DNA of 64,000 nt from Mycteria americana (lineage: Eukaryota; Chordata; Aves; Ciconiiformes; Ciconiidae). The position numbers and the translations under genes were made by a program. The notes beneath the pieces were generated by a model. That model saw only the letters and a program-made list of their open reading frames with translations, was not told where the DNA came from and ran no database searches. This document shows positions 1 to 13,054 of the stretch, piece by piece. The stretch's first letter is position 1; the number at the start of each line of letters is the position of its first letter. The stretch spans positions 137,667,077 through 137,731,076 of the forward strand of contig NC_134365.1 in NCBI RefSeq assembly GCF_035582795.1, read 5' to 3'.

Positions 1-2214
1 AAAGTTTTCTATAAGCATCTTTTGGCAAAATTGCAAACACTTAACTCCGTCTTTTTAAAAAACATAATTAATCCTCAAATAAACTTTTTTTTTTTCAAAT
101 ATGATGTCTACTTTGCCCTTATCATTATTATAACCAATTAAATGATTAATCTTCCTTTATACGTCATTAAACAGCAAGCTATTTCAAACATTAAAAGTAT
201 AAGCTCCTTCACTAACGAACTGTCTTGATAATCCCTCCCATTTCCATTTCCTAAAGCATGCACTCCCCATGCTTATATTCACACAAATATAAGTGTTGCA
301 CAAATGTTTTTTATCTATCCAAGTTCCATACGAAACCTGACAACTTGCTCTTTTTTAATGCCCAAAGCATCTATCTTGCTCTCTCTTCCTCACTACCCTC
401 TTGAACCATTTAGCAAGGGTGACACCTTCTTCAGTCCACCTTGGTGAACTCAAGGTTGTGGGTAAGTCACAGCTGTGAGCAGATGGCTACGGGCCCCTGT
501 GTGGCTCTGCCAGGGACCCATGCCGCTTGGCGAGGAGCAGGGAGCCAAAGAAAAAGTCAACAAAGAAGGAAGGTCTGCCGAGCAGCGAGGTGAGGGAGCC
601 CTGCCAAGGGGAAGGCGGTCTAAGCGTGGTGCGCCCTCCCACCACTGGTTCTGCATCTTACCCCAAGTCTTTTCATGCGTAGATTTGTGCAGTGCCCATG
701 AAGAAAAGACCTGAACACAGGATTCTTCCGTCCACGTTGAACACCCACATCCCTGATTACAAAGCCATGCTCCCACACATTCATTCCCGGTGAATCTTAT
801 CTTCTCTGCCCTCTCCTTCATCCTCCTTCCACCTTGTCTCTCACCTAGGAAGTGTCTTCAGCCCTGCTCTGCCTTGGATGCTGCTCTCCCATTTCCTAGC
901 AAATGCTTTGACCAAAGGGTATTATGCAAGCAATACCTTCCTTTGCCAAGCTCTCCCTAAATTACCTCGCTCTCCAAAGGAGCTACTGGACAAAACGGAC
1001 CATGAATTTAATCTAAATGCACTGCCTTGAATGCAAGGAACATACACTTTAGGTATGCATAGGAGTATGTATGAGCACACACCTAACATAAAACACAAGA
1101 ATGACACTCACCAACAGGCAAAACAAGAAGGAGGAAGGGTACAGGAAACATCACGGTGATTTCAGCATCACAGGATTGTGTAGTGGGACATGTACAGATC
1201 TGGGAAAGTTCATTGCAACTTGTTTTGATTTGTTCTAGTTCTTGCCTAGTGCTTGCTGCTCCCCCTTCTCCTTCACCCCTTCCCTACTTCATGGCAAAAA
1301 TGAGCTTTATTGGATAGGGAAAAAAACCCAAATATTTAGAAGTTTCCTCTTGTATTGTTGGGCACTTAAGCTTTTTGAAAAGTTGCTGCATAGATCAAAT
1401 TTGTATTTCATTTGGTGACTATTTGAGACTCAAAGAGTTTTATAACATGATTACTACCAGCAATAATGGGTTTAAGCTCAGAAGATCTCATATTGTCTGT
1501 GTATTTTCCTGACTAAATTTCAGTAGAAGAGTATTCCCAATATCCTGTGCCATGTAGATAAGAGAGACAGTCAAAGGATGGATATCATTAATTTCCAGGA
1601 AACCATGTTTTCCTTACTTGTTTAATTATTACATAATTACTTTTTACTTTATGTATTTCAAATAGCAAATAATAGCATTGAGTCAGTACCAAGATAACTA
1701 TGGCTTAGCAACTTATTAACATATACCCAAGACTACATGGCTTACTAGAGGGAAAAACTAAGAGTATTTCAATCCTTCCTATGTCTGTGTAATCAGATAC
1801 TAGACCCTGCATAGCTGTAGTATACTCTAAATCACACTTCAGCTGGAATACATGAACTGATTACCATTCACCTTACTTGATATACTGTTAAAAGTTGGGC
1901 CTTGTCTCTACTTCTTCTTCTGCATTGTCTTCTTGTTGCTTCCCAGCTATTCCTTTTAAATTTATATTTCTGAACTTTACTAAAATGCCCTGCAATGTTC
2001 CTTCCATAACTTCACATCTCAAAAAAAAAAAAAGCAAAAAACCCCCATAGTCATTGTGCCTATAATTTAAATACATCTTATGACTTAGGATGTTAGTATT
2101 TCATATTGGCACTCTAACAGAAACTGAAGGGAGTAAGGTGGCGAAGTGTAAAACAGCAACCCATCTAAATAATTCTTTTTTTTTCTTTGCTCATAACGGA
2201 ACAGCAGTCACACA
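1..2214. other. Non-coding stretch, no gene recognised
   Basis: AT-rich with a GC-richer part at 470-830. Contains T-run 84-95 and A-run 2021-2033. Open frames on both strands are short, overlap each other and resemble no family. Confidence 0.6.
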
Positions 2215-2650
2215 TAAAATGCATCCGTGTGGAGCAGGAACAGAGCACAAGGAAAAGCCGGTCACGCAGCTTCCATTTCCTGATCACGGCGAGGGGAGCT
2301 GCCCCAAGCTGGCAGTCCTGGACCGCTCTGCCGCTGCTTTGCTATTCGGAGACGACGATGCTGTGGCTGAGGAGAGGCAGGGGCAGCAGGCAGGGGAGGG
2401 ATGTGGCGATGCGCGGGTACCAGGAAGCCGGCAGAGCAAGCTGGTAGCTTGGAAGAGCTGGTGCCCAACGTGATGTGCTGATGTTGCTTATCCAGATTTG
2501 GAGTTTGCCTCGTCAGCCGGCTCCTGGTGGGTAGGAAGGGCCTCGAAAGGGCCCCTGCGTCTGCAGGGCAGGGCAGGGAGCTCTGGCAGAGACGAGCAGG
2601 GGGAAGAGCAAATGGGCAGTGGGTCCTTGCAGGGCCCCCACGTGGAAAAC
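2215..2650. other. CpG-rich patch, not linked to a recognised gene
   Basis: GC is clearly raised, and I count about 17 CpG between 2220 and 2520, close to the usual CpG-island threshold. A 127-codon plus-strand frame covers 2090-2473 but its product is unfamiliar and starts in an AT-rich part. It could be an isolated CpG island, an unrecognised first exon or GC-rich intergenic sequence. Confidence 0.4.
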
Positions 2651-5600
2651 CACTAATTACCTTGCAAGCAGGTAGGAGGGCAGGCTGTTTTATCAGCGGT
2701 GAGGTATGTTTTCTCTTAAAATGCTTTTCTCCTAAATGATGCTTCGCTCTAAGGAAGCTCTTCAGTCACCAATTATGGCTTTTCTTGTAGCTGGAGAGAA
2801 CAAAATTACCAAATGGGAGGCTAAATCAGATTCACCAGGATAACCGCATTTTACCCCAGGGAACGGCACCCTCAGAGCCGACTCACAGAGCGGCAGAATC
2901 AAGTAATGCCGTTCTCAGAAAAAATGCAGAAGCTGGGGGGCGAAGACCAGCGGGTACGCCAGAGATGAGGAAGCACTGGAAGTGATCACCTGGTGATTAC
3001 AACAATTAGGTTTGGGGATACGAAGCAACCCTACATTCGGTTTGTTTTCTTCGTAATTACGGTTGCATTTTGGTGACAGAAGACAGGCAAAGCACAGCGT
3101 CTGGCGTGGCCCTGCTGCACAGAGCCCTGGGGGCCGCGGCTGTGGCTGACTGCCCGTGGATGAGATGCAAAGTGGGCACAAGATGAACTTCTCCTCATTG
3201 CCCACAACTGCCCCAGCTGCTTCCCGAGGGGAAGCGGCGCATCAATTTTACTCCTCCTGGCCCAAGGACCGTAGCAGCCATACAGTTAAAGGCTCAAAAT
3301 AGAAACCTGGTCAGCTGTCACGGCACCTCTGCCAAGGATCAGCCTGTCTGGGCTGTGCCTTCTTCAGGTATTGCTCGAGGCTCCAAGACTGGTCAGCCAG
3401 AGCAATTGGGAGAAACGTACAACCCCTTTCCTGCAGTGCAGGAGGGGTGGGTGCGTGCTGTGTCGGGCACCTCTGCAGCACATTACTCTCTGTCACTTCT
3501 TCCTGGGTCTTCCTATTCCCAGCCCCAGCTTAGGTCTATACATTGAGCCACACATTAAAAATGTCCTTCCCCTTCCGCCTCCCTTTTCAACCTGCCTGTG
3601 AAAGAGCTGCAGTTGAGGTTTAAGTGCCTGTAATATCACACTGCCAAGCCTGCAAACACTGCCAAATTTCTCGGCGGAAAGCTGGGACGTGACGTGTGGT
3701 ATTTGGAATGATTAAGTTGCCTTTATGCACCACAAAGGGCACAAACGCCATTATGAACATGACTGATGTAATGCATTTACAGATCATTTTTTAAAACAAT
3801 ATTCACAAAACAGAGTGCTAACAAAACTACTTCAAAATGTGTGAAAAGGACTCCAGATGAAAGTGTTGTGGGCAGATACGGTCTGCGAAATCACTTAGAA
3901 GCTAAGCCCCTCTTAGGCCCATCAACAGCAGATGAGTTCAAGCAAAAGTCATTTATCTTGGTTTTTACAGCCTCGGCACTCCATCTTAACTGCCGATGTC
4001 CAGTGTGTCTGCAGCCCTTACTGGGTAAGATTAATAGTCCTCTTCAGATGCAAAGCATTAAGTTTTTCTTTCAGGACCTCATTATTTTGTTTTATTGTAA
4101 GTTATGTATGGATTTTACTCTTAAAATTATAAAGAAATATCACATACAATTCAGATCATAACAATTACAGCCAGGGAAAGGAAAGCACAAAGCAGGCATC
4201 CACGAGACTGTCATTCTGCAGATATGAAGAGCTCTCGCTCAGTGACATTAAAATGCAGGAAATAGATGCTTTTGAAGATTTAAAGGTACAGAAGCCAATC
4301 TGTGCTCCTAAACATCACCACATTCAAGGGACGCAGGTTTGCTCAGCAGTGCACGAAAGGTGCTCACCAGCCTCCAGATGTGTTGATCTTGAGCATCCCA
4401 TTAATAAATCCCTTTATTAATAAATCACAGAGAAGAAATCTTGAGCTAGCAGGAGAATGAGCAAACTGATTTAGCTCTTTCCAACCCCAAATTTATAGAA
4501 GACCTAAACGATGTAGTCTTCCTACATACTTATAATAAACTTAAGTGTCCCTTGCAGTTTTCTCCCTGGGATCTTGGCATGCTGTTTGTAAGCAAGATAA
4601 GGGTTCCCACTAAAATGAATAGGGCTATTTCCAAAGTGTTTCTTTTTAAATGAAAAATAGCACCAACCATTAAGAGTTTGTTAAAAAAAAAAACCACTGG
4701 GTAGTAATGTGACCACGTCCAGTGAGATTTTGATTAAGTGGTTTCTGCTCTATGAACTTCACTTACTGCAGTGAAAGTAGAGAGGGTTAAAGCAATCTAG
4801 GAAGACAATCAATATTTCATTTCTTTGGAGCTAAGTAACAGCCAAGATAAACACTTCTGATGAAGATGGTTGTAGGACCAGTGCTTTTCAGTTTTACCAG
4901 CACATCCTGATGATGCTCCCAAACTCCTGTGGGAATGGTCAAATTTTTTCTCATCATTTTATAGGTAGCAGCATTGAAACACAGGCAGAATGGCTGACAT
5001 TTCAAATGCAGGTGTCTTAAATTAGGACTTAATCCATCTTTTGACATCTAAACAAAGGTCTGGACAGAAGTTCACTGAAGCCAGCTAAGTTTTCAGTGCG
5101 TATTTAACTGGGGCCAAAATCATTTCATATTGGTCATATAGCAAATGGGACATGCAAAATTCATGAACCTTTTAAGAAAATGGGCAGAGTCTTTGTGGAA
5201 ATGCTGGGGTTAGAATTCAGACATTTCTGGCTTTTGTTCCCTATTTTATGTTTCTGGCATAGACAACAGAATAAAATAACACAGAGCTCAGTCGCTTTTA
5301 TTCTAAATAGCTACAGGAATATGCAACAAGCCCTAAACCGGTTTTAGAAGTGGATGATGTGCCTAATGTAAATTGCTAATTATAATACGTTTGGTCAGAA
5401 ATAATTATTTATTTATTTGTTATTCAACCAGTTCCAAATGGTCTGCATTAAGGGAAGGTCTACAGAGTACTGAAAACTAGCAAATTATTCTTCAAGACAC
5501 ATCTGCAGAAAAGAATGCTGGGTTACTTAAACCCGTGAATCCTGACTACAAGGTTCTGCTGCATAATCTGGTAAATCTGATCCCATTTCTACCAAACAGT

Positions 5601-7288
5601 GGAATTTAATTACAAAGGTTTGTGAGTATATCATACACGATGATATACTGGCAGATGTTAAGTCCATCAACAGCTTTCTCTGGAAATTAACAACACATAG
5701 CAATGCACCCAGGGGAAAACAGCAGGCTCACCAGTTTACTGATGTGTATATGAGTTTTTCTAAGACAACAAAGGCTTTTCTAAGACGTTAAACAATAAAA
5801 CAAATTGATTCAGGCCTGTGTAAATAATAATAGGATATAGTCTCAGATGCTGCACATCTCATTGATAGTATTTTCAAAGGGTTGCTGAGCACTTAACTGT
5901 ATAACCTTCAGTAAAAATGCTGAAAAACATGTAATTAAAACGCCACCTAATAATGAACTTTATGGTTTGTTTTAATATTTAATATTTAAATGTATGTAAA
6001 CTGACAATTAATCTAGCAAATCCTTTCTGAGATAGATTTGAAAAAACACTGCTCCAGTATAAAAGGCAAATATATTAAAACAGCTGAAGTGCTCATTCTT
6101 CTGTATTGTGATAGGCATATTGGAGTTCAGTGACAGACTCTTGCAATAGTTTAATTCTGCTGTTAAGGTATACTTTAGAATCTGTATTTTAGAATAATAC
6201 CACCATCTCATAGTAAAAGATCTTTTCTGGCATAAGGACAGGATGTAAAACAAGCCATTTTTTATCAAAACTCTTCACTTCAGTTTTAGTATCTCGAGAA
6301 AGCCTTTGCAAATAAAACCCCATGAAACGTGTTGCAAATAAAAATGCACCCTTCAATCCCAGAAAAGAAAGAGCTCAGCAAGGATATTATGAACTCCGTA
6401 AAATCACAATGTCATAGAGGAGGTGAACAAAAAAATGACATAATTCAAGAACTAGCAAGAGTTTTAAAACAATCAAACAAACACAAGTATTTTCCCCAAA
6501 TCATGAATCATTAAACTGGATAATTTAATGTTAGATGTAATTTTGAAGGCCAAAAACTTGAGCGAAGTCAAAAACGATTCTGATGAAGAAGGAAAAAATC
6601 CGTCAGCAGCAGCACAGCGTGAAGGTGCAGCTAGAACCTGTGCTTCAGGATGATCATGAACTGCTGTGCAGCTGGGAGATTGTATCAGGGGAATGTTGCC
6701 CATTCTTAAAATGTAGCCCTTTTGTCTGTTGCAGACCATTATACAAACGAGGCTAGAAGGACCCTTGGTTTGACTCAACGGGGTGGCACATTCTTACTGT
6801 TCGGTAAAAGCTGCACCACTGTTAAGTGGAATAACTTCAGATCATGGGCTAGCTATTTTGAGCAGTTCCTTCCTGCTCTATTTTCTTGCTAACAGTTTTG
6901 GAAGACATACGTTCTCTGTTGTAAATTGCATTTGCAGAGGTGTTTTTTTCAGACAACAGAGGTAAACAAATGCGTATGCAACAAATAATTCCAAGGAACA
7001 AGTCAGTCAGGGGTAGGAGGTCAAATTATTACGTTGACATATCCAAACTATCCAAACTGGCCACAGAATCTCTGGTGCTGACATCAGATCATCAGAAAGA
7101 TCTCCACAGCCTTCAGGATGGGCAAAGACAAGCCTTCGTACATTTACTAGAGTTTTGGTGGGTTTCCTGGGTGCACAGGCTGCGTGCTGAGGTGAATGGC
7201 ACCCTGGGGGAACTGGATGGGCTGGGTATGAACTCTCAGTCGGGTTTCCCACTTGAGGTCTATAGTTATGGCACAATTTAGACGAGGT
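2651..7288. other. Non-coding stretch, no gene recognised
   Basis: AT-rich. Holds a short direct repeat, ATTAATAAATC at 4400-4410 and 4416-4426, an A-run near 4682-4692 and a short TTTA repeat near 5403-5420. No exon, RNA gene or mobile element recognised. Confidence 0.6.
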
Positions 7289-7333
7289 AGAAACTGATAA
7301 GCCCATGCATAAGCCCAGAAACTGATAAGCCCA
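7289..7333 (+). repeat. 17-bp direct repeat, period 28
   Basis: AGAAACTGATAAGCCCA at 7289-7305 and 7317-7333, with a partial ATAAGCCC between them at 7309-7316. A small tandem duplication; no function suggested. Confidence 0.9.
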
Positions 7334-10300
7334 GGAGCAGCAACCACCTATGCTATTTCAAATCAAGGGATAGAAGTGGCTGTTGTACAATAACAATCAT
7401 AACAACAGCAAGAGATTAAAACATTGCTTGTGGTTTGGTTCAGCTGTCTGCCGCTCTCCCTGGTTGGCAGCTGAGGCTGATACCTCCCAAAGGAAAGTGC
7501 TGCGGTACCAGGAGCAAACAGCTAGAGAGTGGAGTTCAGTTGCATACGACAGTGTAAAAGCCTAATTCACAGTGGTTAAAACAGCTGAGAACTTTCTTCA
7601 TAAACATTTTCTTCTGTGTAATCTTCTCCACGTTGCACTGGAGATACCAACAGGGCGTGCAAAGGAAAGTTTCCAAAGTAACAATGGGACGTTCCAGGTC
7701 ATTATTGTGGGTCCAAAATGGGCGTTGTGCAGAAGGACAGTAAAAAAACATGGGATAGCCTCCTAATTTATGAAATTATCTGAAGTCTGACTGTAAGAGT
7801 GACTCACTGCTCCAGAAACTGTCTGGGAGGAAAATATTTCAAGTGGATTCACTGCTGACCTGTTGCAGGTATGGCAATATTTAGGACAGAAAGAAACTAT
7901 TATACATATGTAAAGGGTACCTCAGAGATTGTTTGGCTAATCTTTCCTGGTTTTTCCTGTCCCTGCAAATGCATCAGTGCAAGGGGCAATGGGAGTGGCT
8001 GTGGTGACTGAAAAGACCTCGTGAAAATTTTAGGTCCAACAACAGTAATCTCCCTTAGAAGTATATGATGGTAATTATTTTAACACAGTGAAATGCACCA
8101 TACAAAGAAGCATCTGACAAGGCAAATTACAGTATTTGAAGTGTAAATTAGGCACTAGACCAGTAGACGTGTAATTAGCCAATCAAAAAATATCACCAGT
8201 GGATTTTCATGCTGATTGTTTCTGCCCACCTGCAGTGGCTTAAATATCCCCTGTATCTCAAAGTGGGGGGGTGGGGGGTGACACTTGTTAATCTGTTCTC
8301 CTATTGGAAATCTCTGTGGGTACCTGTATCTATCAAGAATTTCTCACCCTCTCATAATGGGGCCAGTCTTGGACTGGGGGGTACCATCCCCTTTTCCTTT
8401 CCTGCAAAGCGACTACGCTTGCAGTGATGGAGTTTGGAGCAACCCCTAGAGCTGAGGTAAATCTTTCCAAAAGGCTATGGACCCAGTCCCGAGCAGTCAA
8501 ATCAACCCACCAGCAACTGCACCAGTTCAGTTTAGTTTCTCTGACAGCCTTTTCTAGGAGAAAGGCATTGTTCCAGGGGATAAGGTTTCCTTTTAGAGTT
8601 CTGAAAGAACCCACGTACCTAACCCCGAAGCCAGGAGAAGCAGTCACTGCACAAAAATTAGGCTTGCAAAGCAGGGCAAGTTCTCAAGGTACTTGAAATT
8701 TATACCTTTGTAAAGGCTTGTATAAGTAATATTCTGTAAATCCACTTAAACCCATAACACTGTTTTTTAATGTTAGCTCTGTTCTCAGGTGTGAGATCAT
8801 CCAAGAAGCGCATCTGTTCATTTAAATCTTTCTTGTAGTCCAAAGCTCCGTTAGCTGGAATTCCCTGGGTGCACTAAATCCCAAATAAGAGCAGGTACCA
8901 AGTACTTTGAGTGTCTGGCCTAGAATGCTTTGTAATTTTAAATTTTTAATTAATTATGAGAAGGAAAGATTGGACTGAGGTTGTGGAGGTCTATTTTCAT
9001 GGGAATTTTTTTTAAAGCTAGTACAAAGTAAACCAAAATCATGTACTCATGCATATGTCTCACAGGTTAAGATTGGGGATTGCTGAAACATAATTTCTAT
9101 TAGTAGCACTCAATACCAGGCAAATCCGTATATAGTTTGTGATTTTTATATGGTATGTGAATTTATAATACCACACTGGTAGAATTCAGTGTTCACAAAC
9201 ACCATAACAGAACCCACAAAATAGAATGGCAAGAAAATTATACATGAAAATTTGCAACAAAAAAATGCAAATATGGAATCACTGTTCTTAGCTTCTGGGC
9301 TCTAATTACATGCTTACTTAGGAAAAGATGGCCAAACAATATTGCAACCCATAGACAGGGTTGAGTCAGCCTTTAGCTGAAGCTCTGGCCTATAAACCCC
9401 TTTTTCAAGCTGCCTAATCCATGACTATGAATAAGGGTGAGCGAGTATCTTAACTGTTAAACCTAATGTATTCTTTAAAACGATATTTAAAATTATTGAC
9501 AGCATTGAAATGCTGAGAAATGTAAGCTAATGAGCATTTATCCTTGAAAAACATTACTCTCGAGAAATTTGTTGATGTTATAAAAAGTTTTTCACTACAC
9601 GTTTTTAATAGGTCTGTGGGTATTTAAAAACTAATTTAAAGTTATCTTAATGTATTTTTTAGTTCCTTCCTGTAAAATTTTAATAAGAAACCACAGAACT
9701 ACTCAATTCCCTGAAAGTGCATAAAACCAAATTCAGACATCAAAACGCAGAAAGCAAACTGCCAGTTTCCAAGCCTTCACTCAAAGCAAGTCCAAAACGG
9801 GTTTTTTTTCCTGAGGCCTAAACGTTTTGTTCTTGTCTCATTACTTTCCCTTTCCTGGGCAAATACCATAATTCACCCTCTCTTGGAAGGAGCGTTCCAG
9901 GAGCACGGTGACGACAGCTCTTCGGCAGGCCTGAGATCAGCGTCTGCCGGTACCTTCCTGCCGCTACTGATCGTACCGTGGTCAGGCAATGACCATCCAC
10001 ATGCCTTCATGTCAAGGTATTAGGATCGTAAGACCCAACATGTCTGGTTTTCACCCTTCTCTGTCCTTGCTGCCCTTTATTTCTATGTAATTTTCTCCTT
10101 ATCTGATTCCAAATCATTATTGAATGTAACAGGCCTGTCATTCCTGCAGAAGTGGTATGTTGACAGGTTACTCTAGGAGACACTTGGCAAACGTAGTTAG
10201 TAATCTGACTGCTGTCCATAGAAATAGATGGTTGTAAGACTCATTTTGATTTATTGTTGACAACATAAAAATGTCCTCTGCCTGTTATGTGTTGCAGAAG

Positions 10301-10770
10301 AATTTTTGAAATAAACAGCGAAAATGCATCAATCTATACAGACTCATGGCAAAATCTTCATCATTCGCTTTCAGTTGTTGAGATAAATTAATAGCAGGTA
10401 CAGACCTTGTCCATTAAGCCCTCATCCTGCAAACGCTGATGTAACACAAACAGTTCAGTAGATTAGGTGACTACTACCATGTTCGCAAGGACTCTCAGGA
10501 TGGGGACCTGGAGGTGGATAAAGGAAACGAACAGAATTACTTCACCTCTTCTTGCTCAGGTACACCTACCCAAGGCAAGTTCTTCTTGCCTAGCTCATGC
10601 CAAAACTCCATGTATTTGCAAAACTAACAGGGCTCGGTAAAAGCAGATTTCCCCTTGCTGGACACGTATTCAAACCATTTTAGGTAAATGCTGCAATGAC
10701 GAGACTGCACTGGATAGCACCATTTCGCTGTCTTAACTTATCCTTCCCCACTTTGGTATTGCCATGTATC
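7334..10770. other. Non-coding stretch, no gene recognised
   Basis: Mostly AT-rich. A G-rich run (G7-T-G6) lies at about 8263-8278. The part from about 8930 to 9700 is CpG-poor and AT-rich, and has no repeat I recognise. Confidence 0.55.
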
Positions 10771-10810
10771 TATATGGATATATGGTATGGATATATGGAT
10801 ATATGGTTAT
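10771..10810 (+). repeat. TATATGGA microsatellite
   Basis: About five imperfect 6-8 base units of the TATATGGA type. The run is short and interrupted. Confidence 0.85.
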
Positions 10811-13005
10811 ACAGGCAAAAACTGATTACACTTAACTCTGAGGGTAGTAGCTGGGTAGCGGTGGCTCTACCACGCAAACATCCTAATCCAGTGATAGGCT
10901 TTAATTGCATTCATATCTTCTAGCAGACACTTTATGAAAAGTTTGCATGGTTGTTTTGATGTAACTAAGGTACACAAGAGGCCCTGGTGTATGCAATTCG
11001 TTTTCTCAGAGCATCTTCATACTCAAATAAACAATCTGTTTGAAAGGAGCCTTCTTTCATTGCTTTATAATTCTTCCAGTTGGTAATATTTTCCTTGACT
11101 TATACCATGGAAAGGTGCAAACACTCCTGAGCCATACTTCCAGCCCCTACCACACTATGTTTCCCAGTCTCAGTAATTAGTACATCTGAGATATTCCATC
11201 TTCATTTTTCTATCTTAGTATTTTAGAGACTTACTTAAATTTTCTTTTCAAAGCTGTAGTGCTTTTGTTCATCAATAATAAATGATACACACAGAAGAGC
11301 AAGAAAGCATATTTAAAGCATTACGTATGAGATTGGGTCAAAACTTTTTGACATTTACTTTTTTGAGATCCTTTGAATTTTCTTTAAGTCATCATGCTTT
11401 CATTCACTGCTAGTAAGTGACATACTGTAAAGGCAGAAATGCTTTTAATGGTATTAGGTGTAAGTCTGAGCCAAAATGTCGTAATGTTAAGTGTCAGTAA
11501 GTTCATTCATGGAAACAGTACTCAAATTGAAGAGAAAATATCTTGGATAGTGAGTTTTATCATGGGTTTCTAGTCAGTCAAGAAAGAATTGGACATGCTG
11601 AGTGGATAAAGACTCAAGAAATTATTTCCAGTCAATTCTATTTGTAATAGGTGTAAAACTTCCTCTCACTTTGAATAAAGCTGGGTAGAGCATTAGAAGT
11701 GATGGCAATGGAAATGTACGTTTAGCACTGCTACCAGGCTGCTAGCGAAGCGGCTTTATTTTAAATTCCCTGAACCAGCAGAAAGGTGACTATGGTTTCA
11801 AAGATATTCACTAAGGAAGCACTGAGGCACAAGTTTGATAAGAACCACAGAAAAAACATCAGAGAATTTAAAATAAAACGAATGGTAAATTTATGCATAA
11901 ATACACTGAAGAATGTGATTTTCCTCTGTGGATGTATTTACTGAATATGATCTTCAGTTCTTTATATTAACATTTTGAGATTTTTTTTCAATGACTGCCT
12001 AAATTAATAGAAGCTTTCAGTCTCTGAAACTACAAAAAATATTAAGCTTCAGCTGTCAAGCATTAAAACTTAATGTACTGAATACAAATCATTCTCACTA
12101 AAGGAGTGAGGCAAAAAAACCCCACCTTAATTATTCACAGATTTAATATATTGAAGTATCATTAACATTCAGGACTCCATCTTAAAGTAATTAAAATGCA
12201 GGAAGACTTAGAGTGGAGGTTGTTTAGAAAAACACTTATACAGGGGCATGAAGAAGGAGGCTGGCTGGAAGAGAGAAGCAAGACATTTTAAGGAGAAAGA
12301 CAAATGCTTGTTGACTCAGAGGTCCAAAATTACTCTCAAAGAGCCTTGATTAAGGAGACATAAGACATCTACACATTTTTATAAGGTGTATTTTATCTGA
12401 GTGCTTTGCAGATAAGCTTCCTGACACATCACCAGCGCGTTGGGGGTAGTTTTCAGTAATGTGTTTTTTGTACAAACCACTTCTGTCAAGCTCTCTGTGT
12501 TGTGTTTAACCTTGAACCGTGCCTAAGGAAGCTGTCTTGAGGCCTTCTGAAAGGGAAACCTGGTTGGTAGACCTAGCCGAAATCTGGGATAAGCTTTGCT
12601 TCTGCAGCAGGTAACACACATGCCTTCTCCTTGTTTCCTCCAAATGCCGAGCATTTCTTTAAAACACTGTTTTTAAACCTGGATTTCAAATTCAATTTAC
12701 TCAGGACTAAAAGTTTCATTTTATGGTCCTCTGACTGTCATCAGTCGAAATGAATACTTAGATAAATGAGAAATGATTTTCCTGCAGGACTATTTTCCTG
12801 AGATTGGAGTGATTAAAATTTCTTCAGCTAAAAACCCCCCATTAAGTACCTTATGAGCCAGTGGCAGATTTAGCGGGCACATTTGCCCCAGTGCCGTCTG
12901 ACATAGCTGTGACATCTGAAAGAACAACGTTAAGCAAAATGGTTAGTATGCAAAAAGGCTAGTGATGACGGCCCGAAGTCTGTGTGATCCCAGGGCAGAT
13001 CTGGG
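10811..13005. other. Non-coding stretch, no gene recognised
   Basis: AT-rich and without long open frames. No mobile element, RNA gene or exon recognised. Confidence 0.6.
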
Positions 13006-13054
13006 GATGATGGTCGCTCAGCTTATCCCATGTGGGCATGATGGCCGCTAAGCT
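13006..13054 (+). repeat. Imperfect 18-bp direct repeat, period 31
   Basis: GATGATGGTCGCTCAGCT at 13006-13023 and CATGATGGCCGCTAAGCT at 13037-13054 agree at 15 of 18 positions. Probably an old small tandem duplication. Confidence 0.7.
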
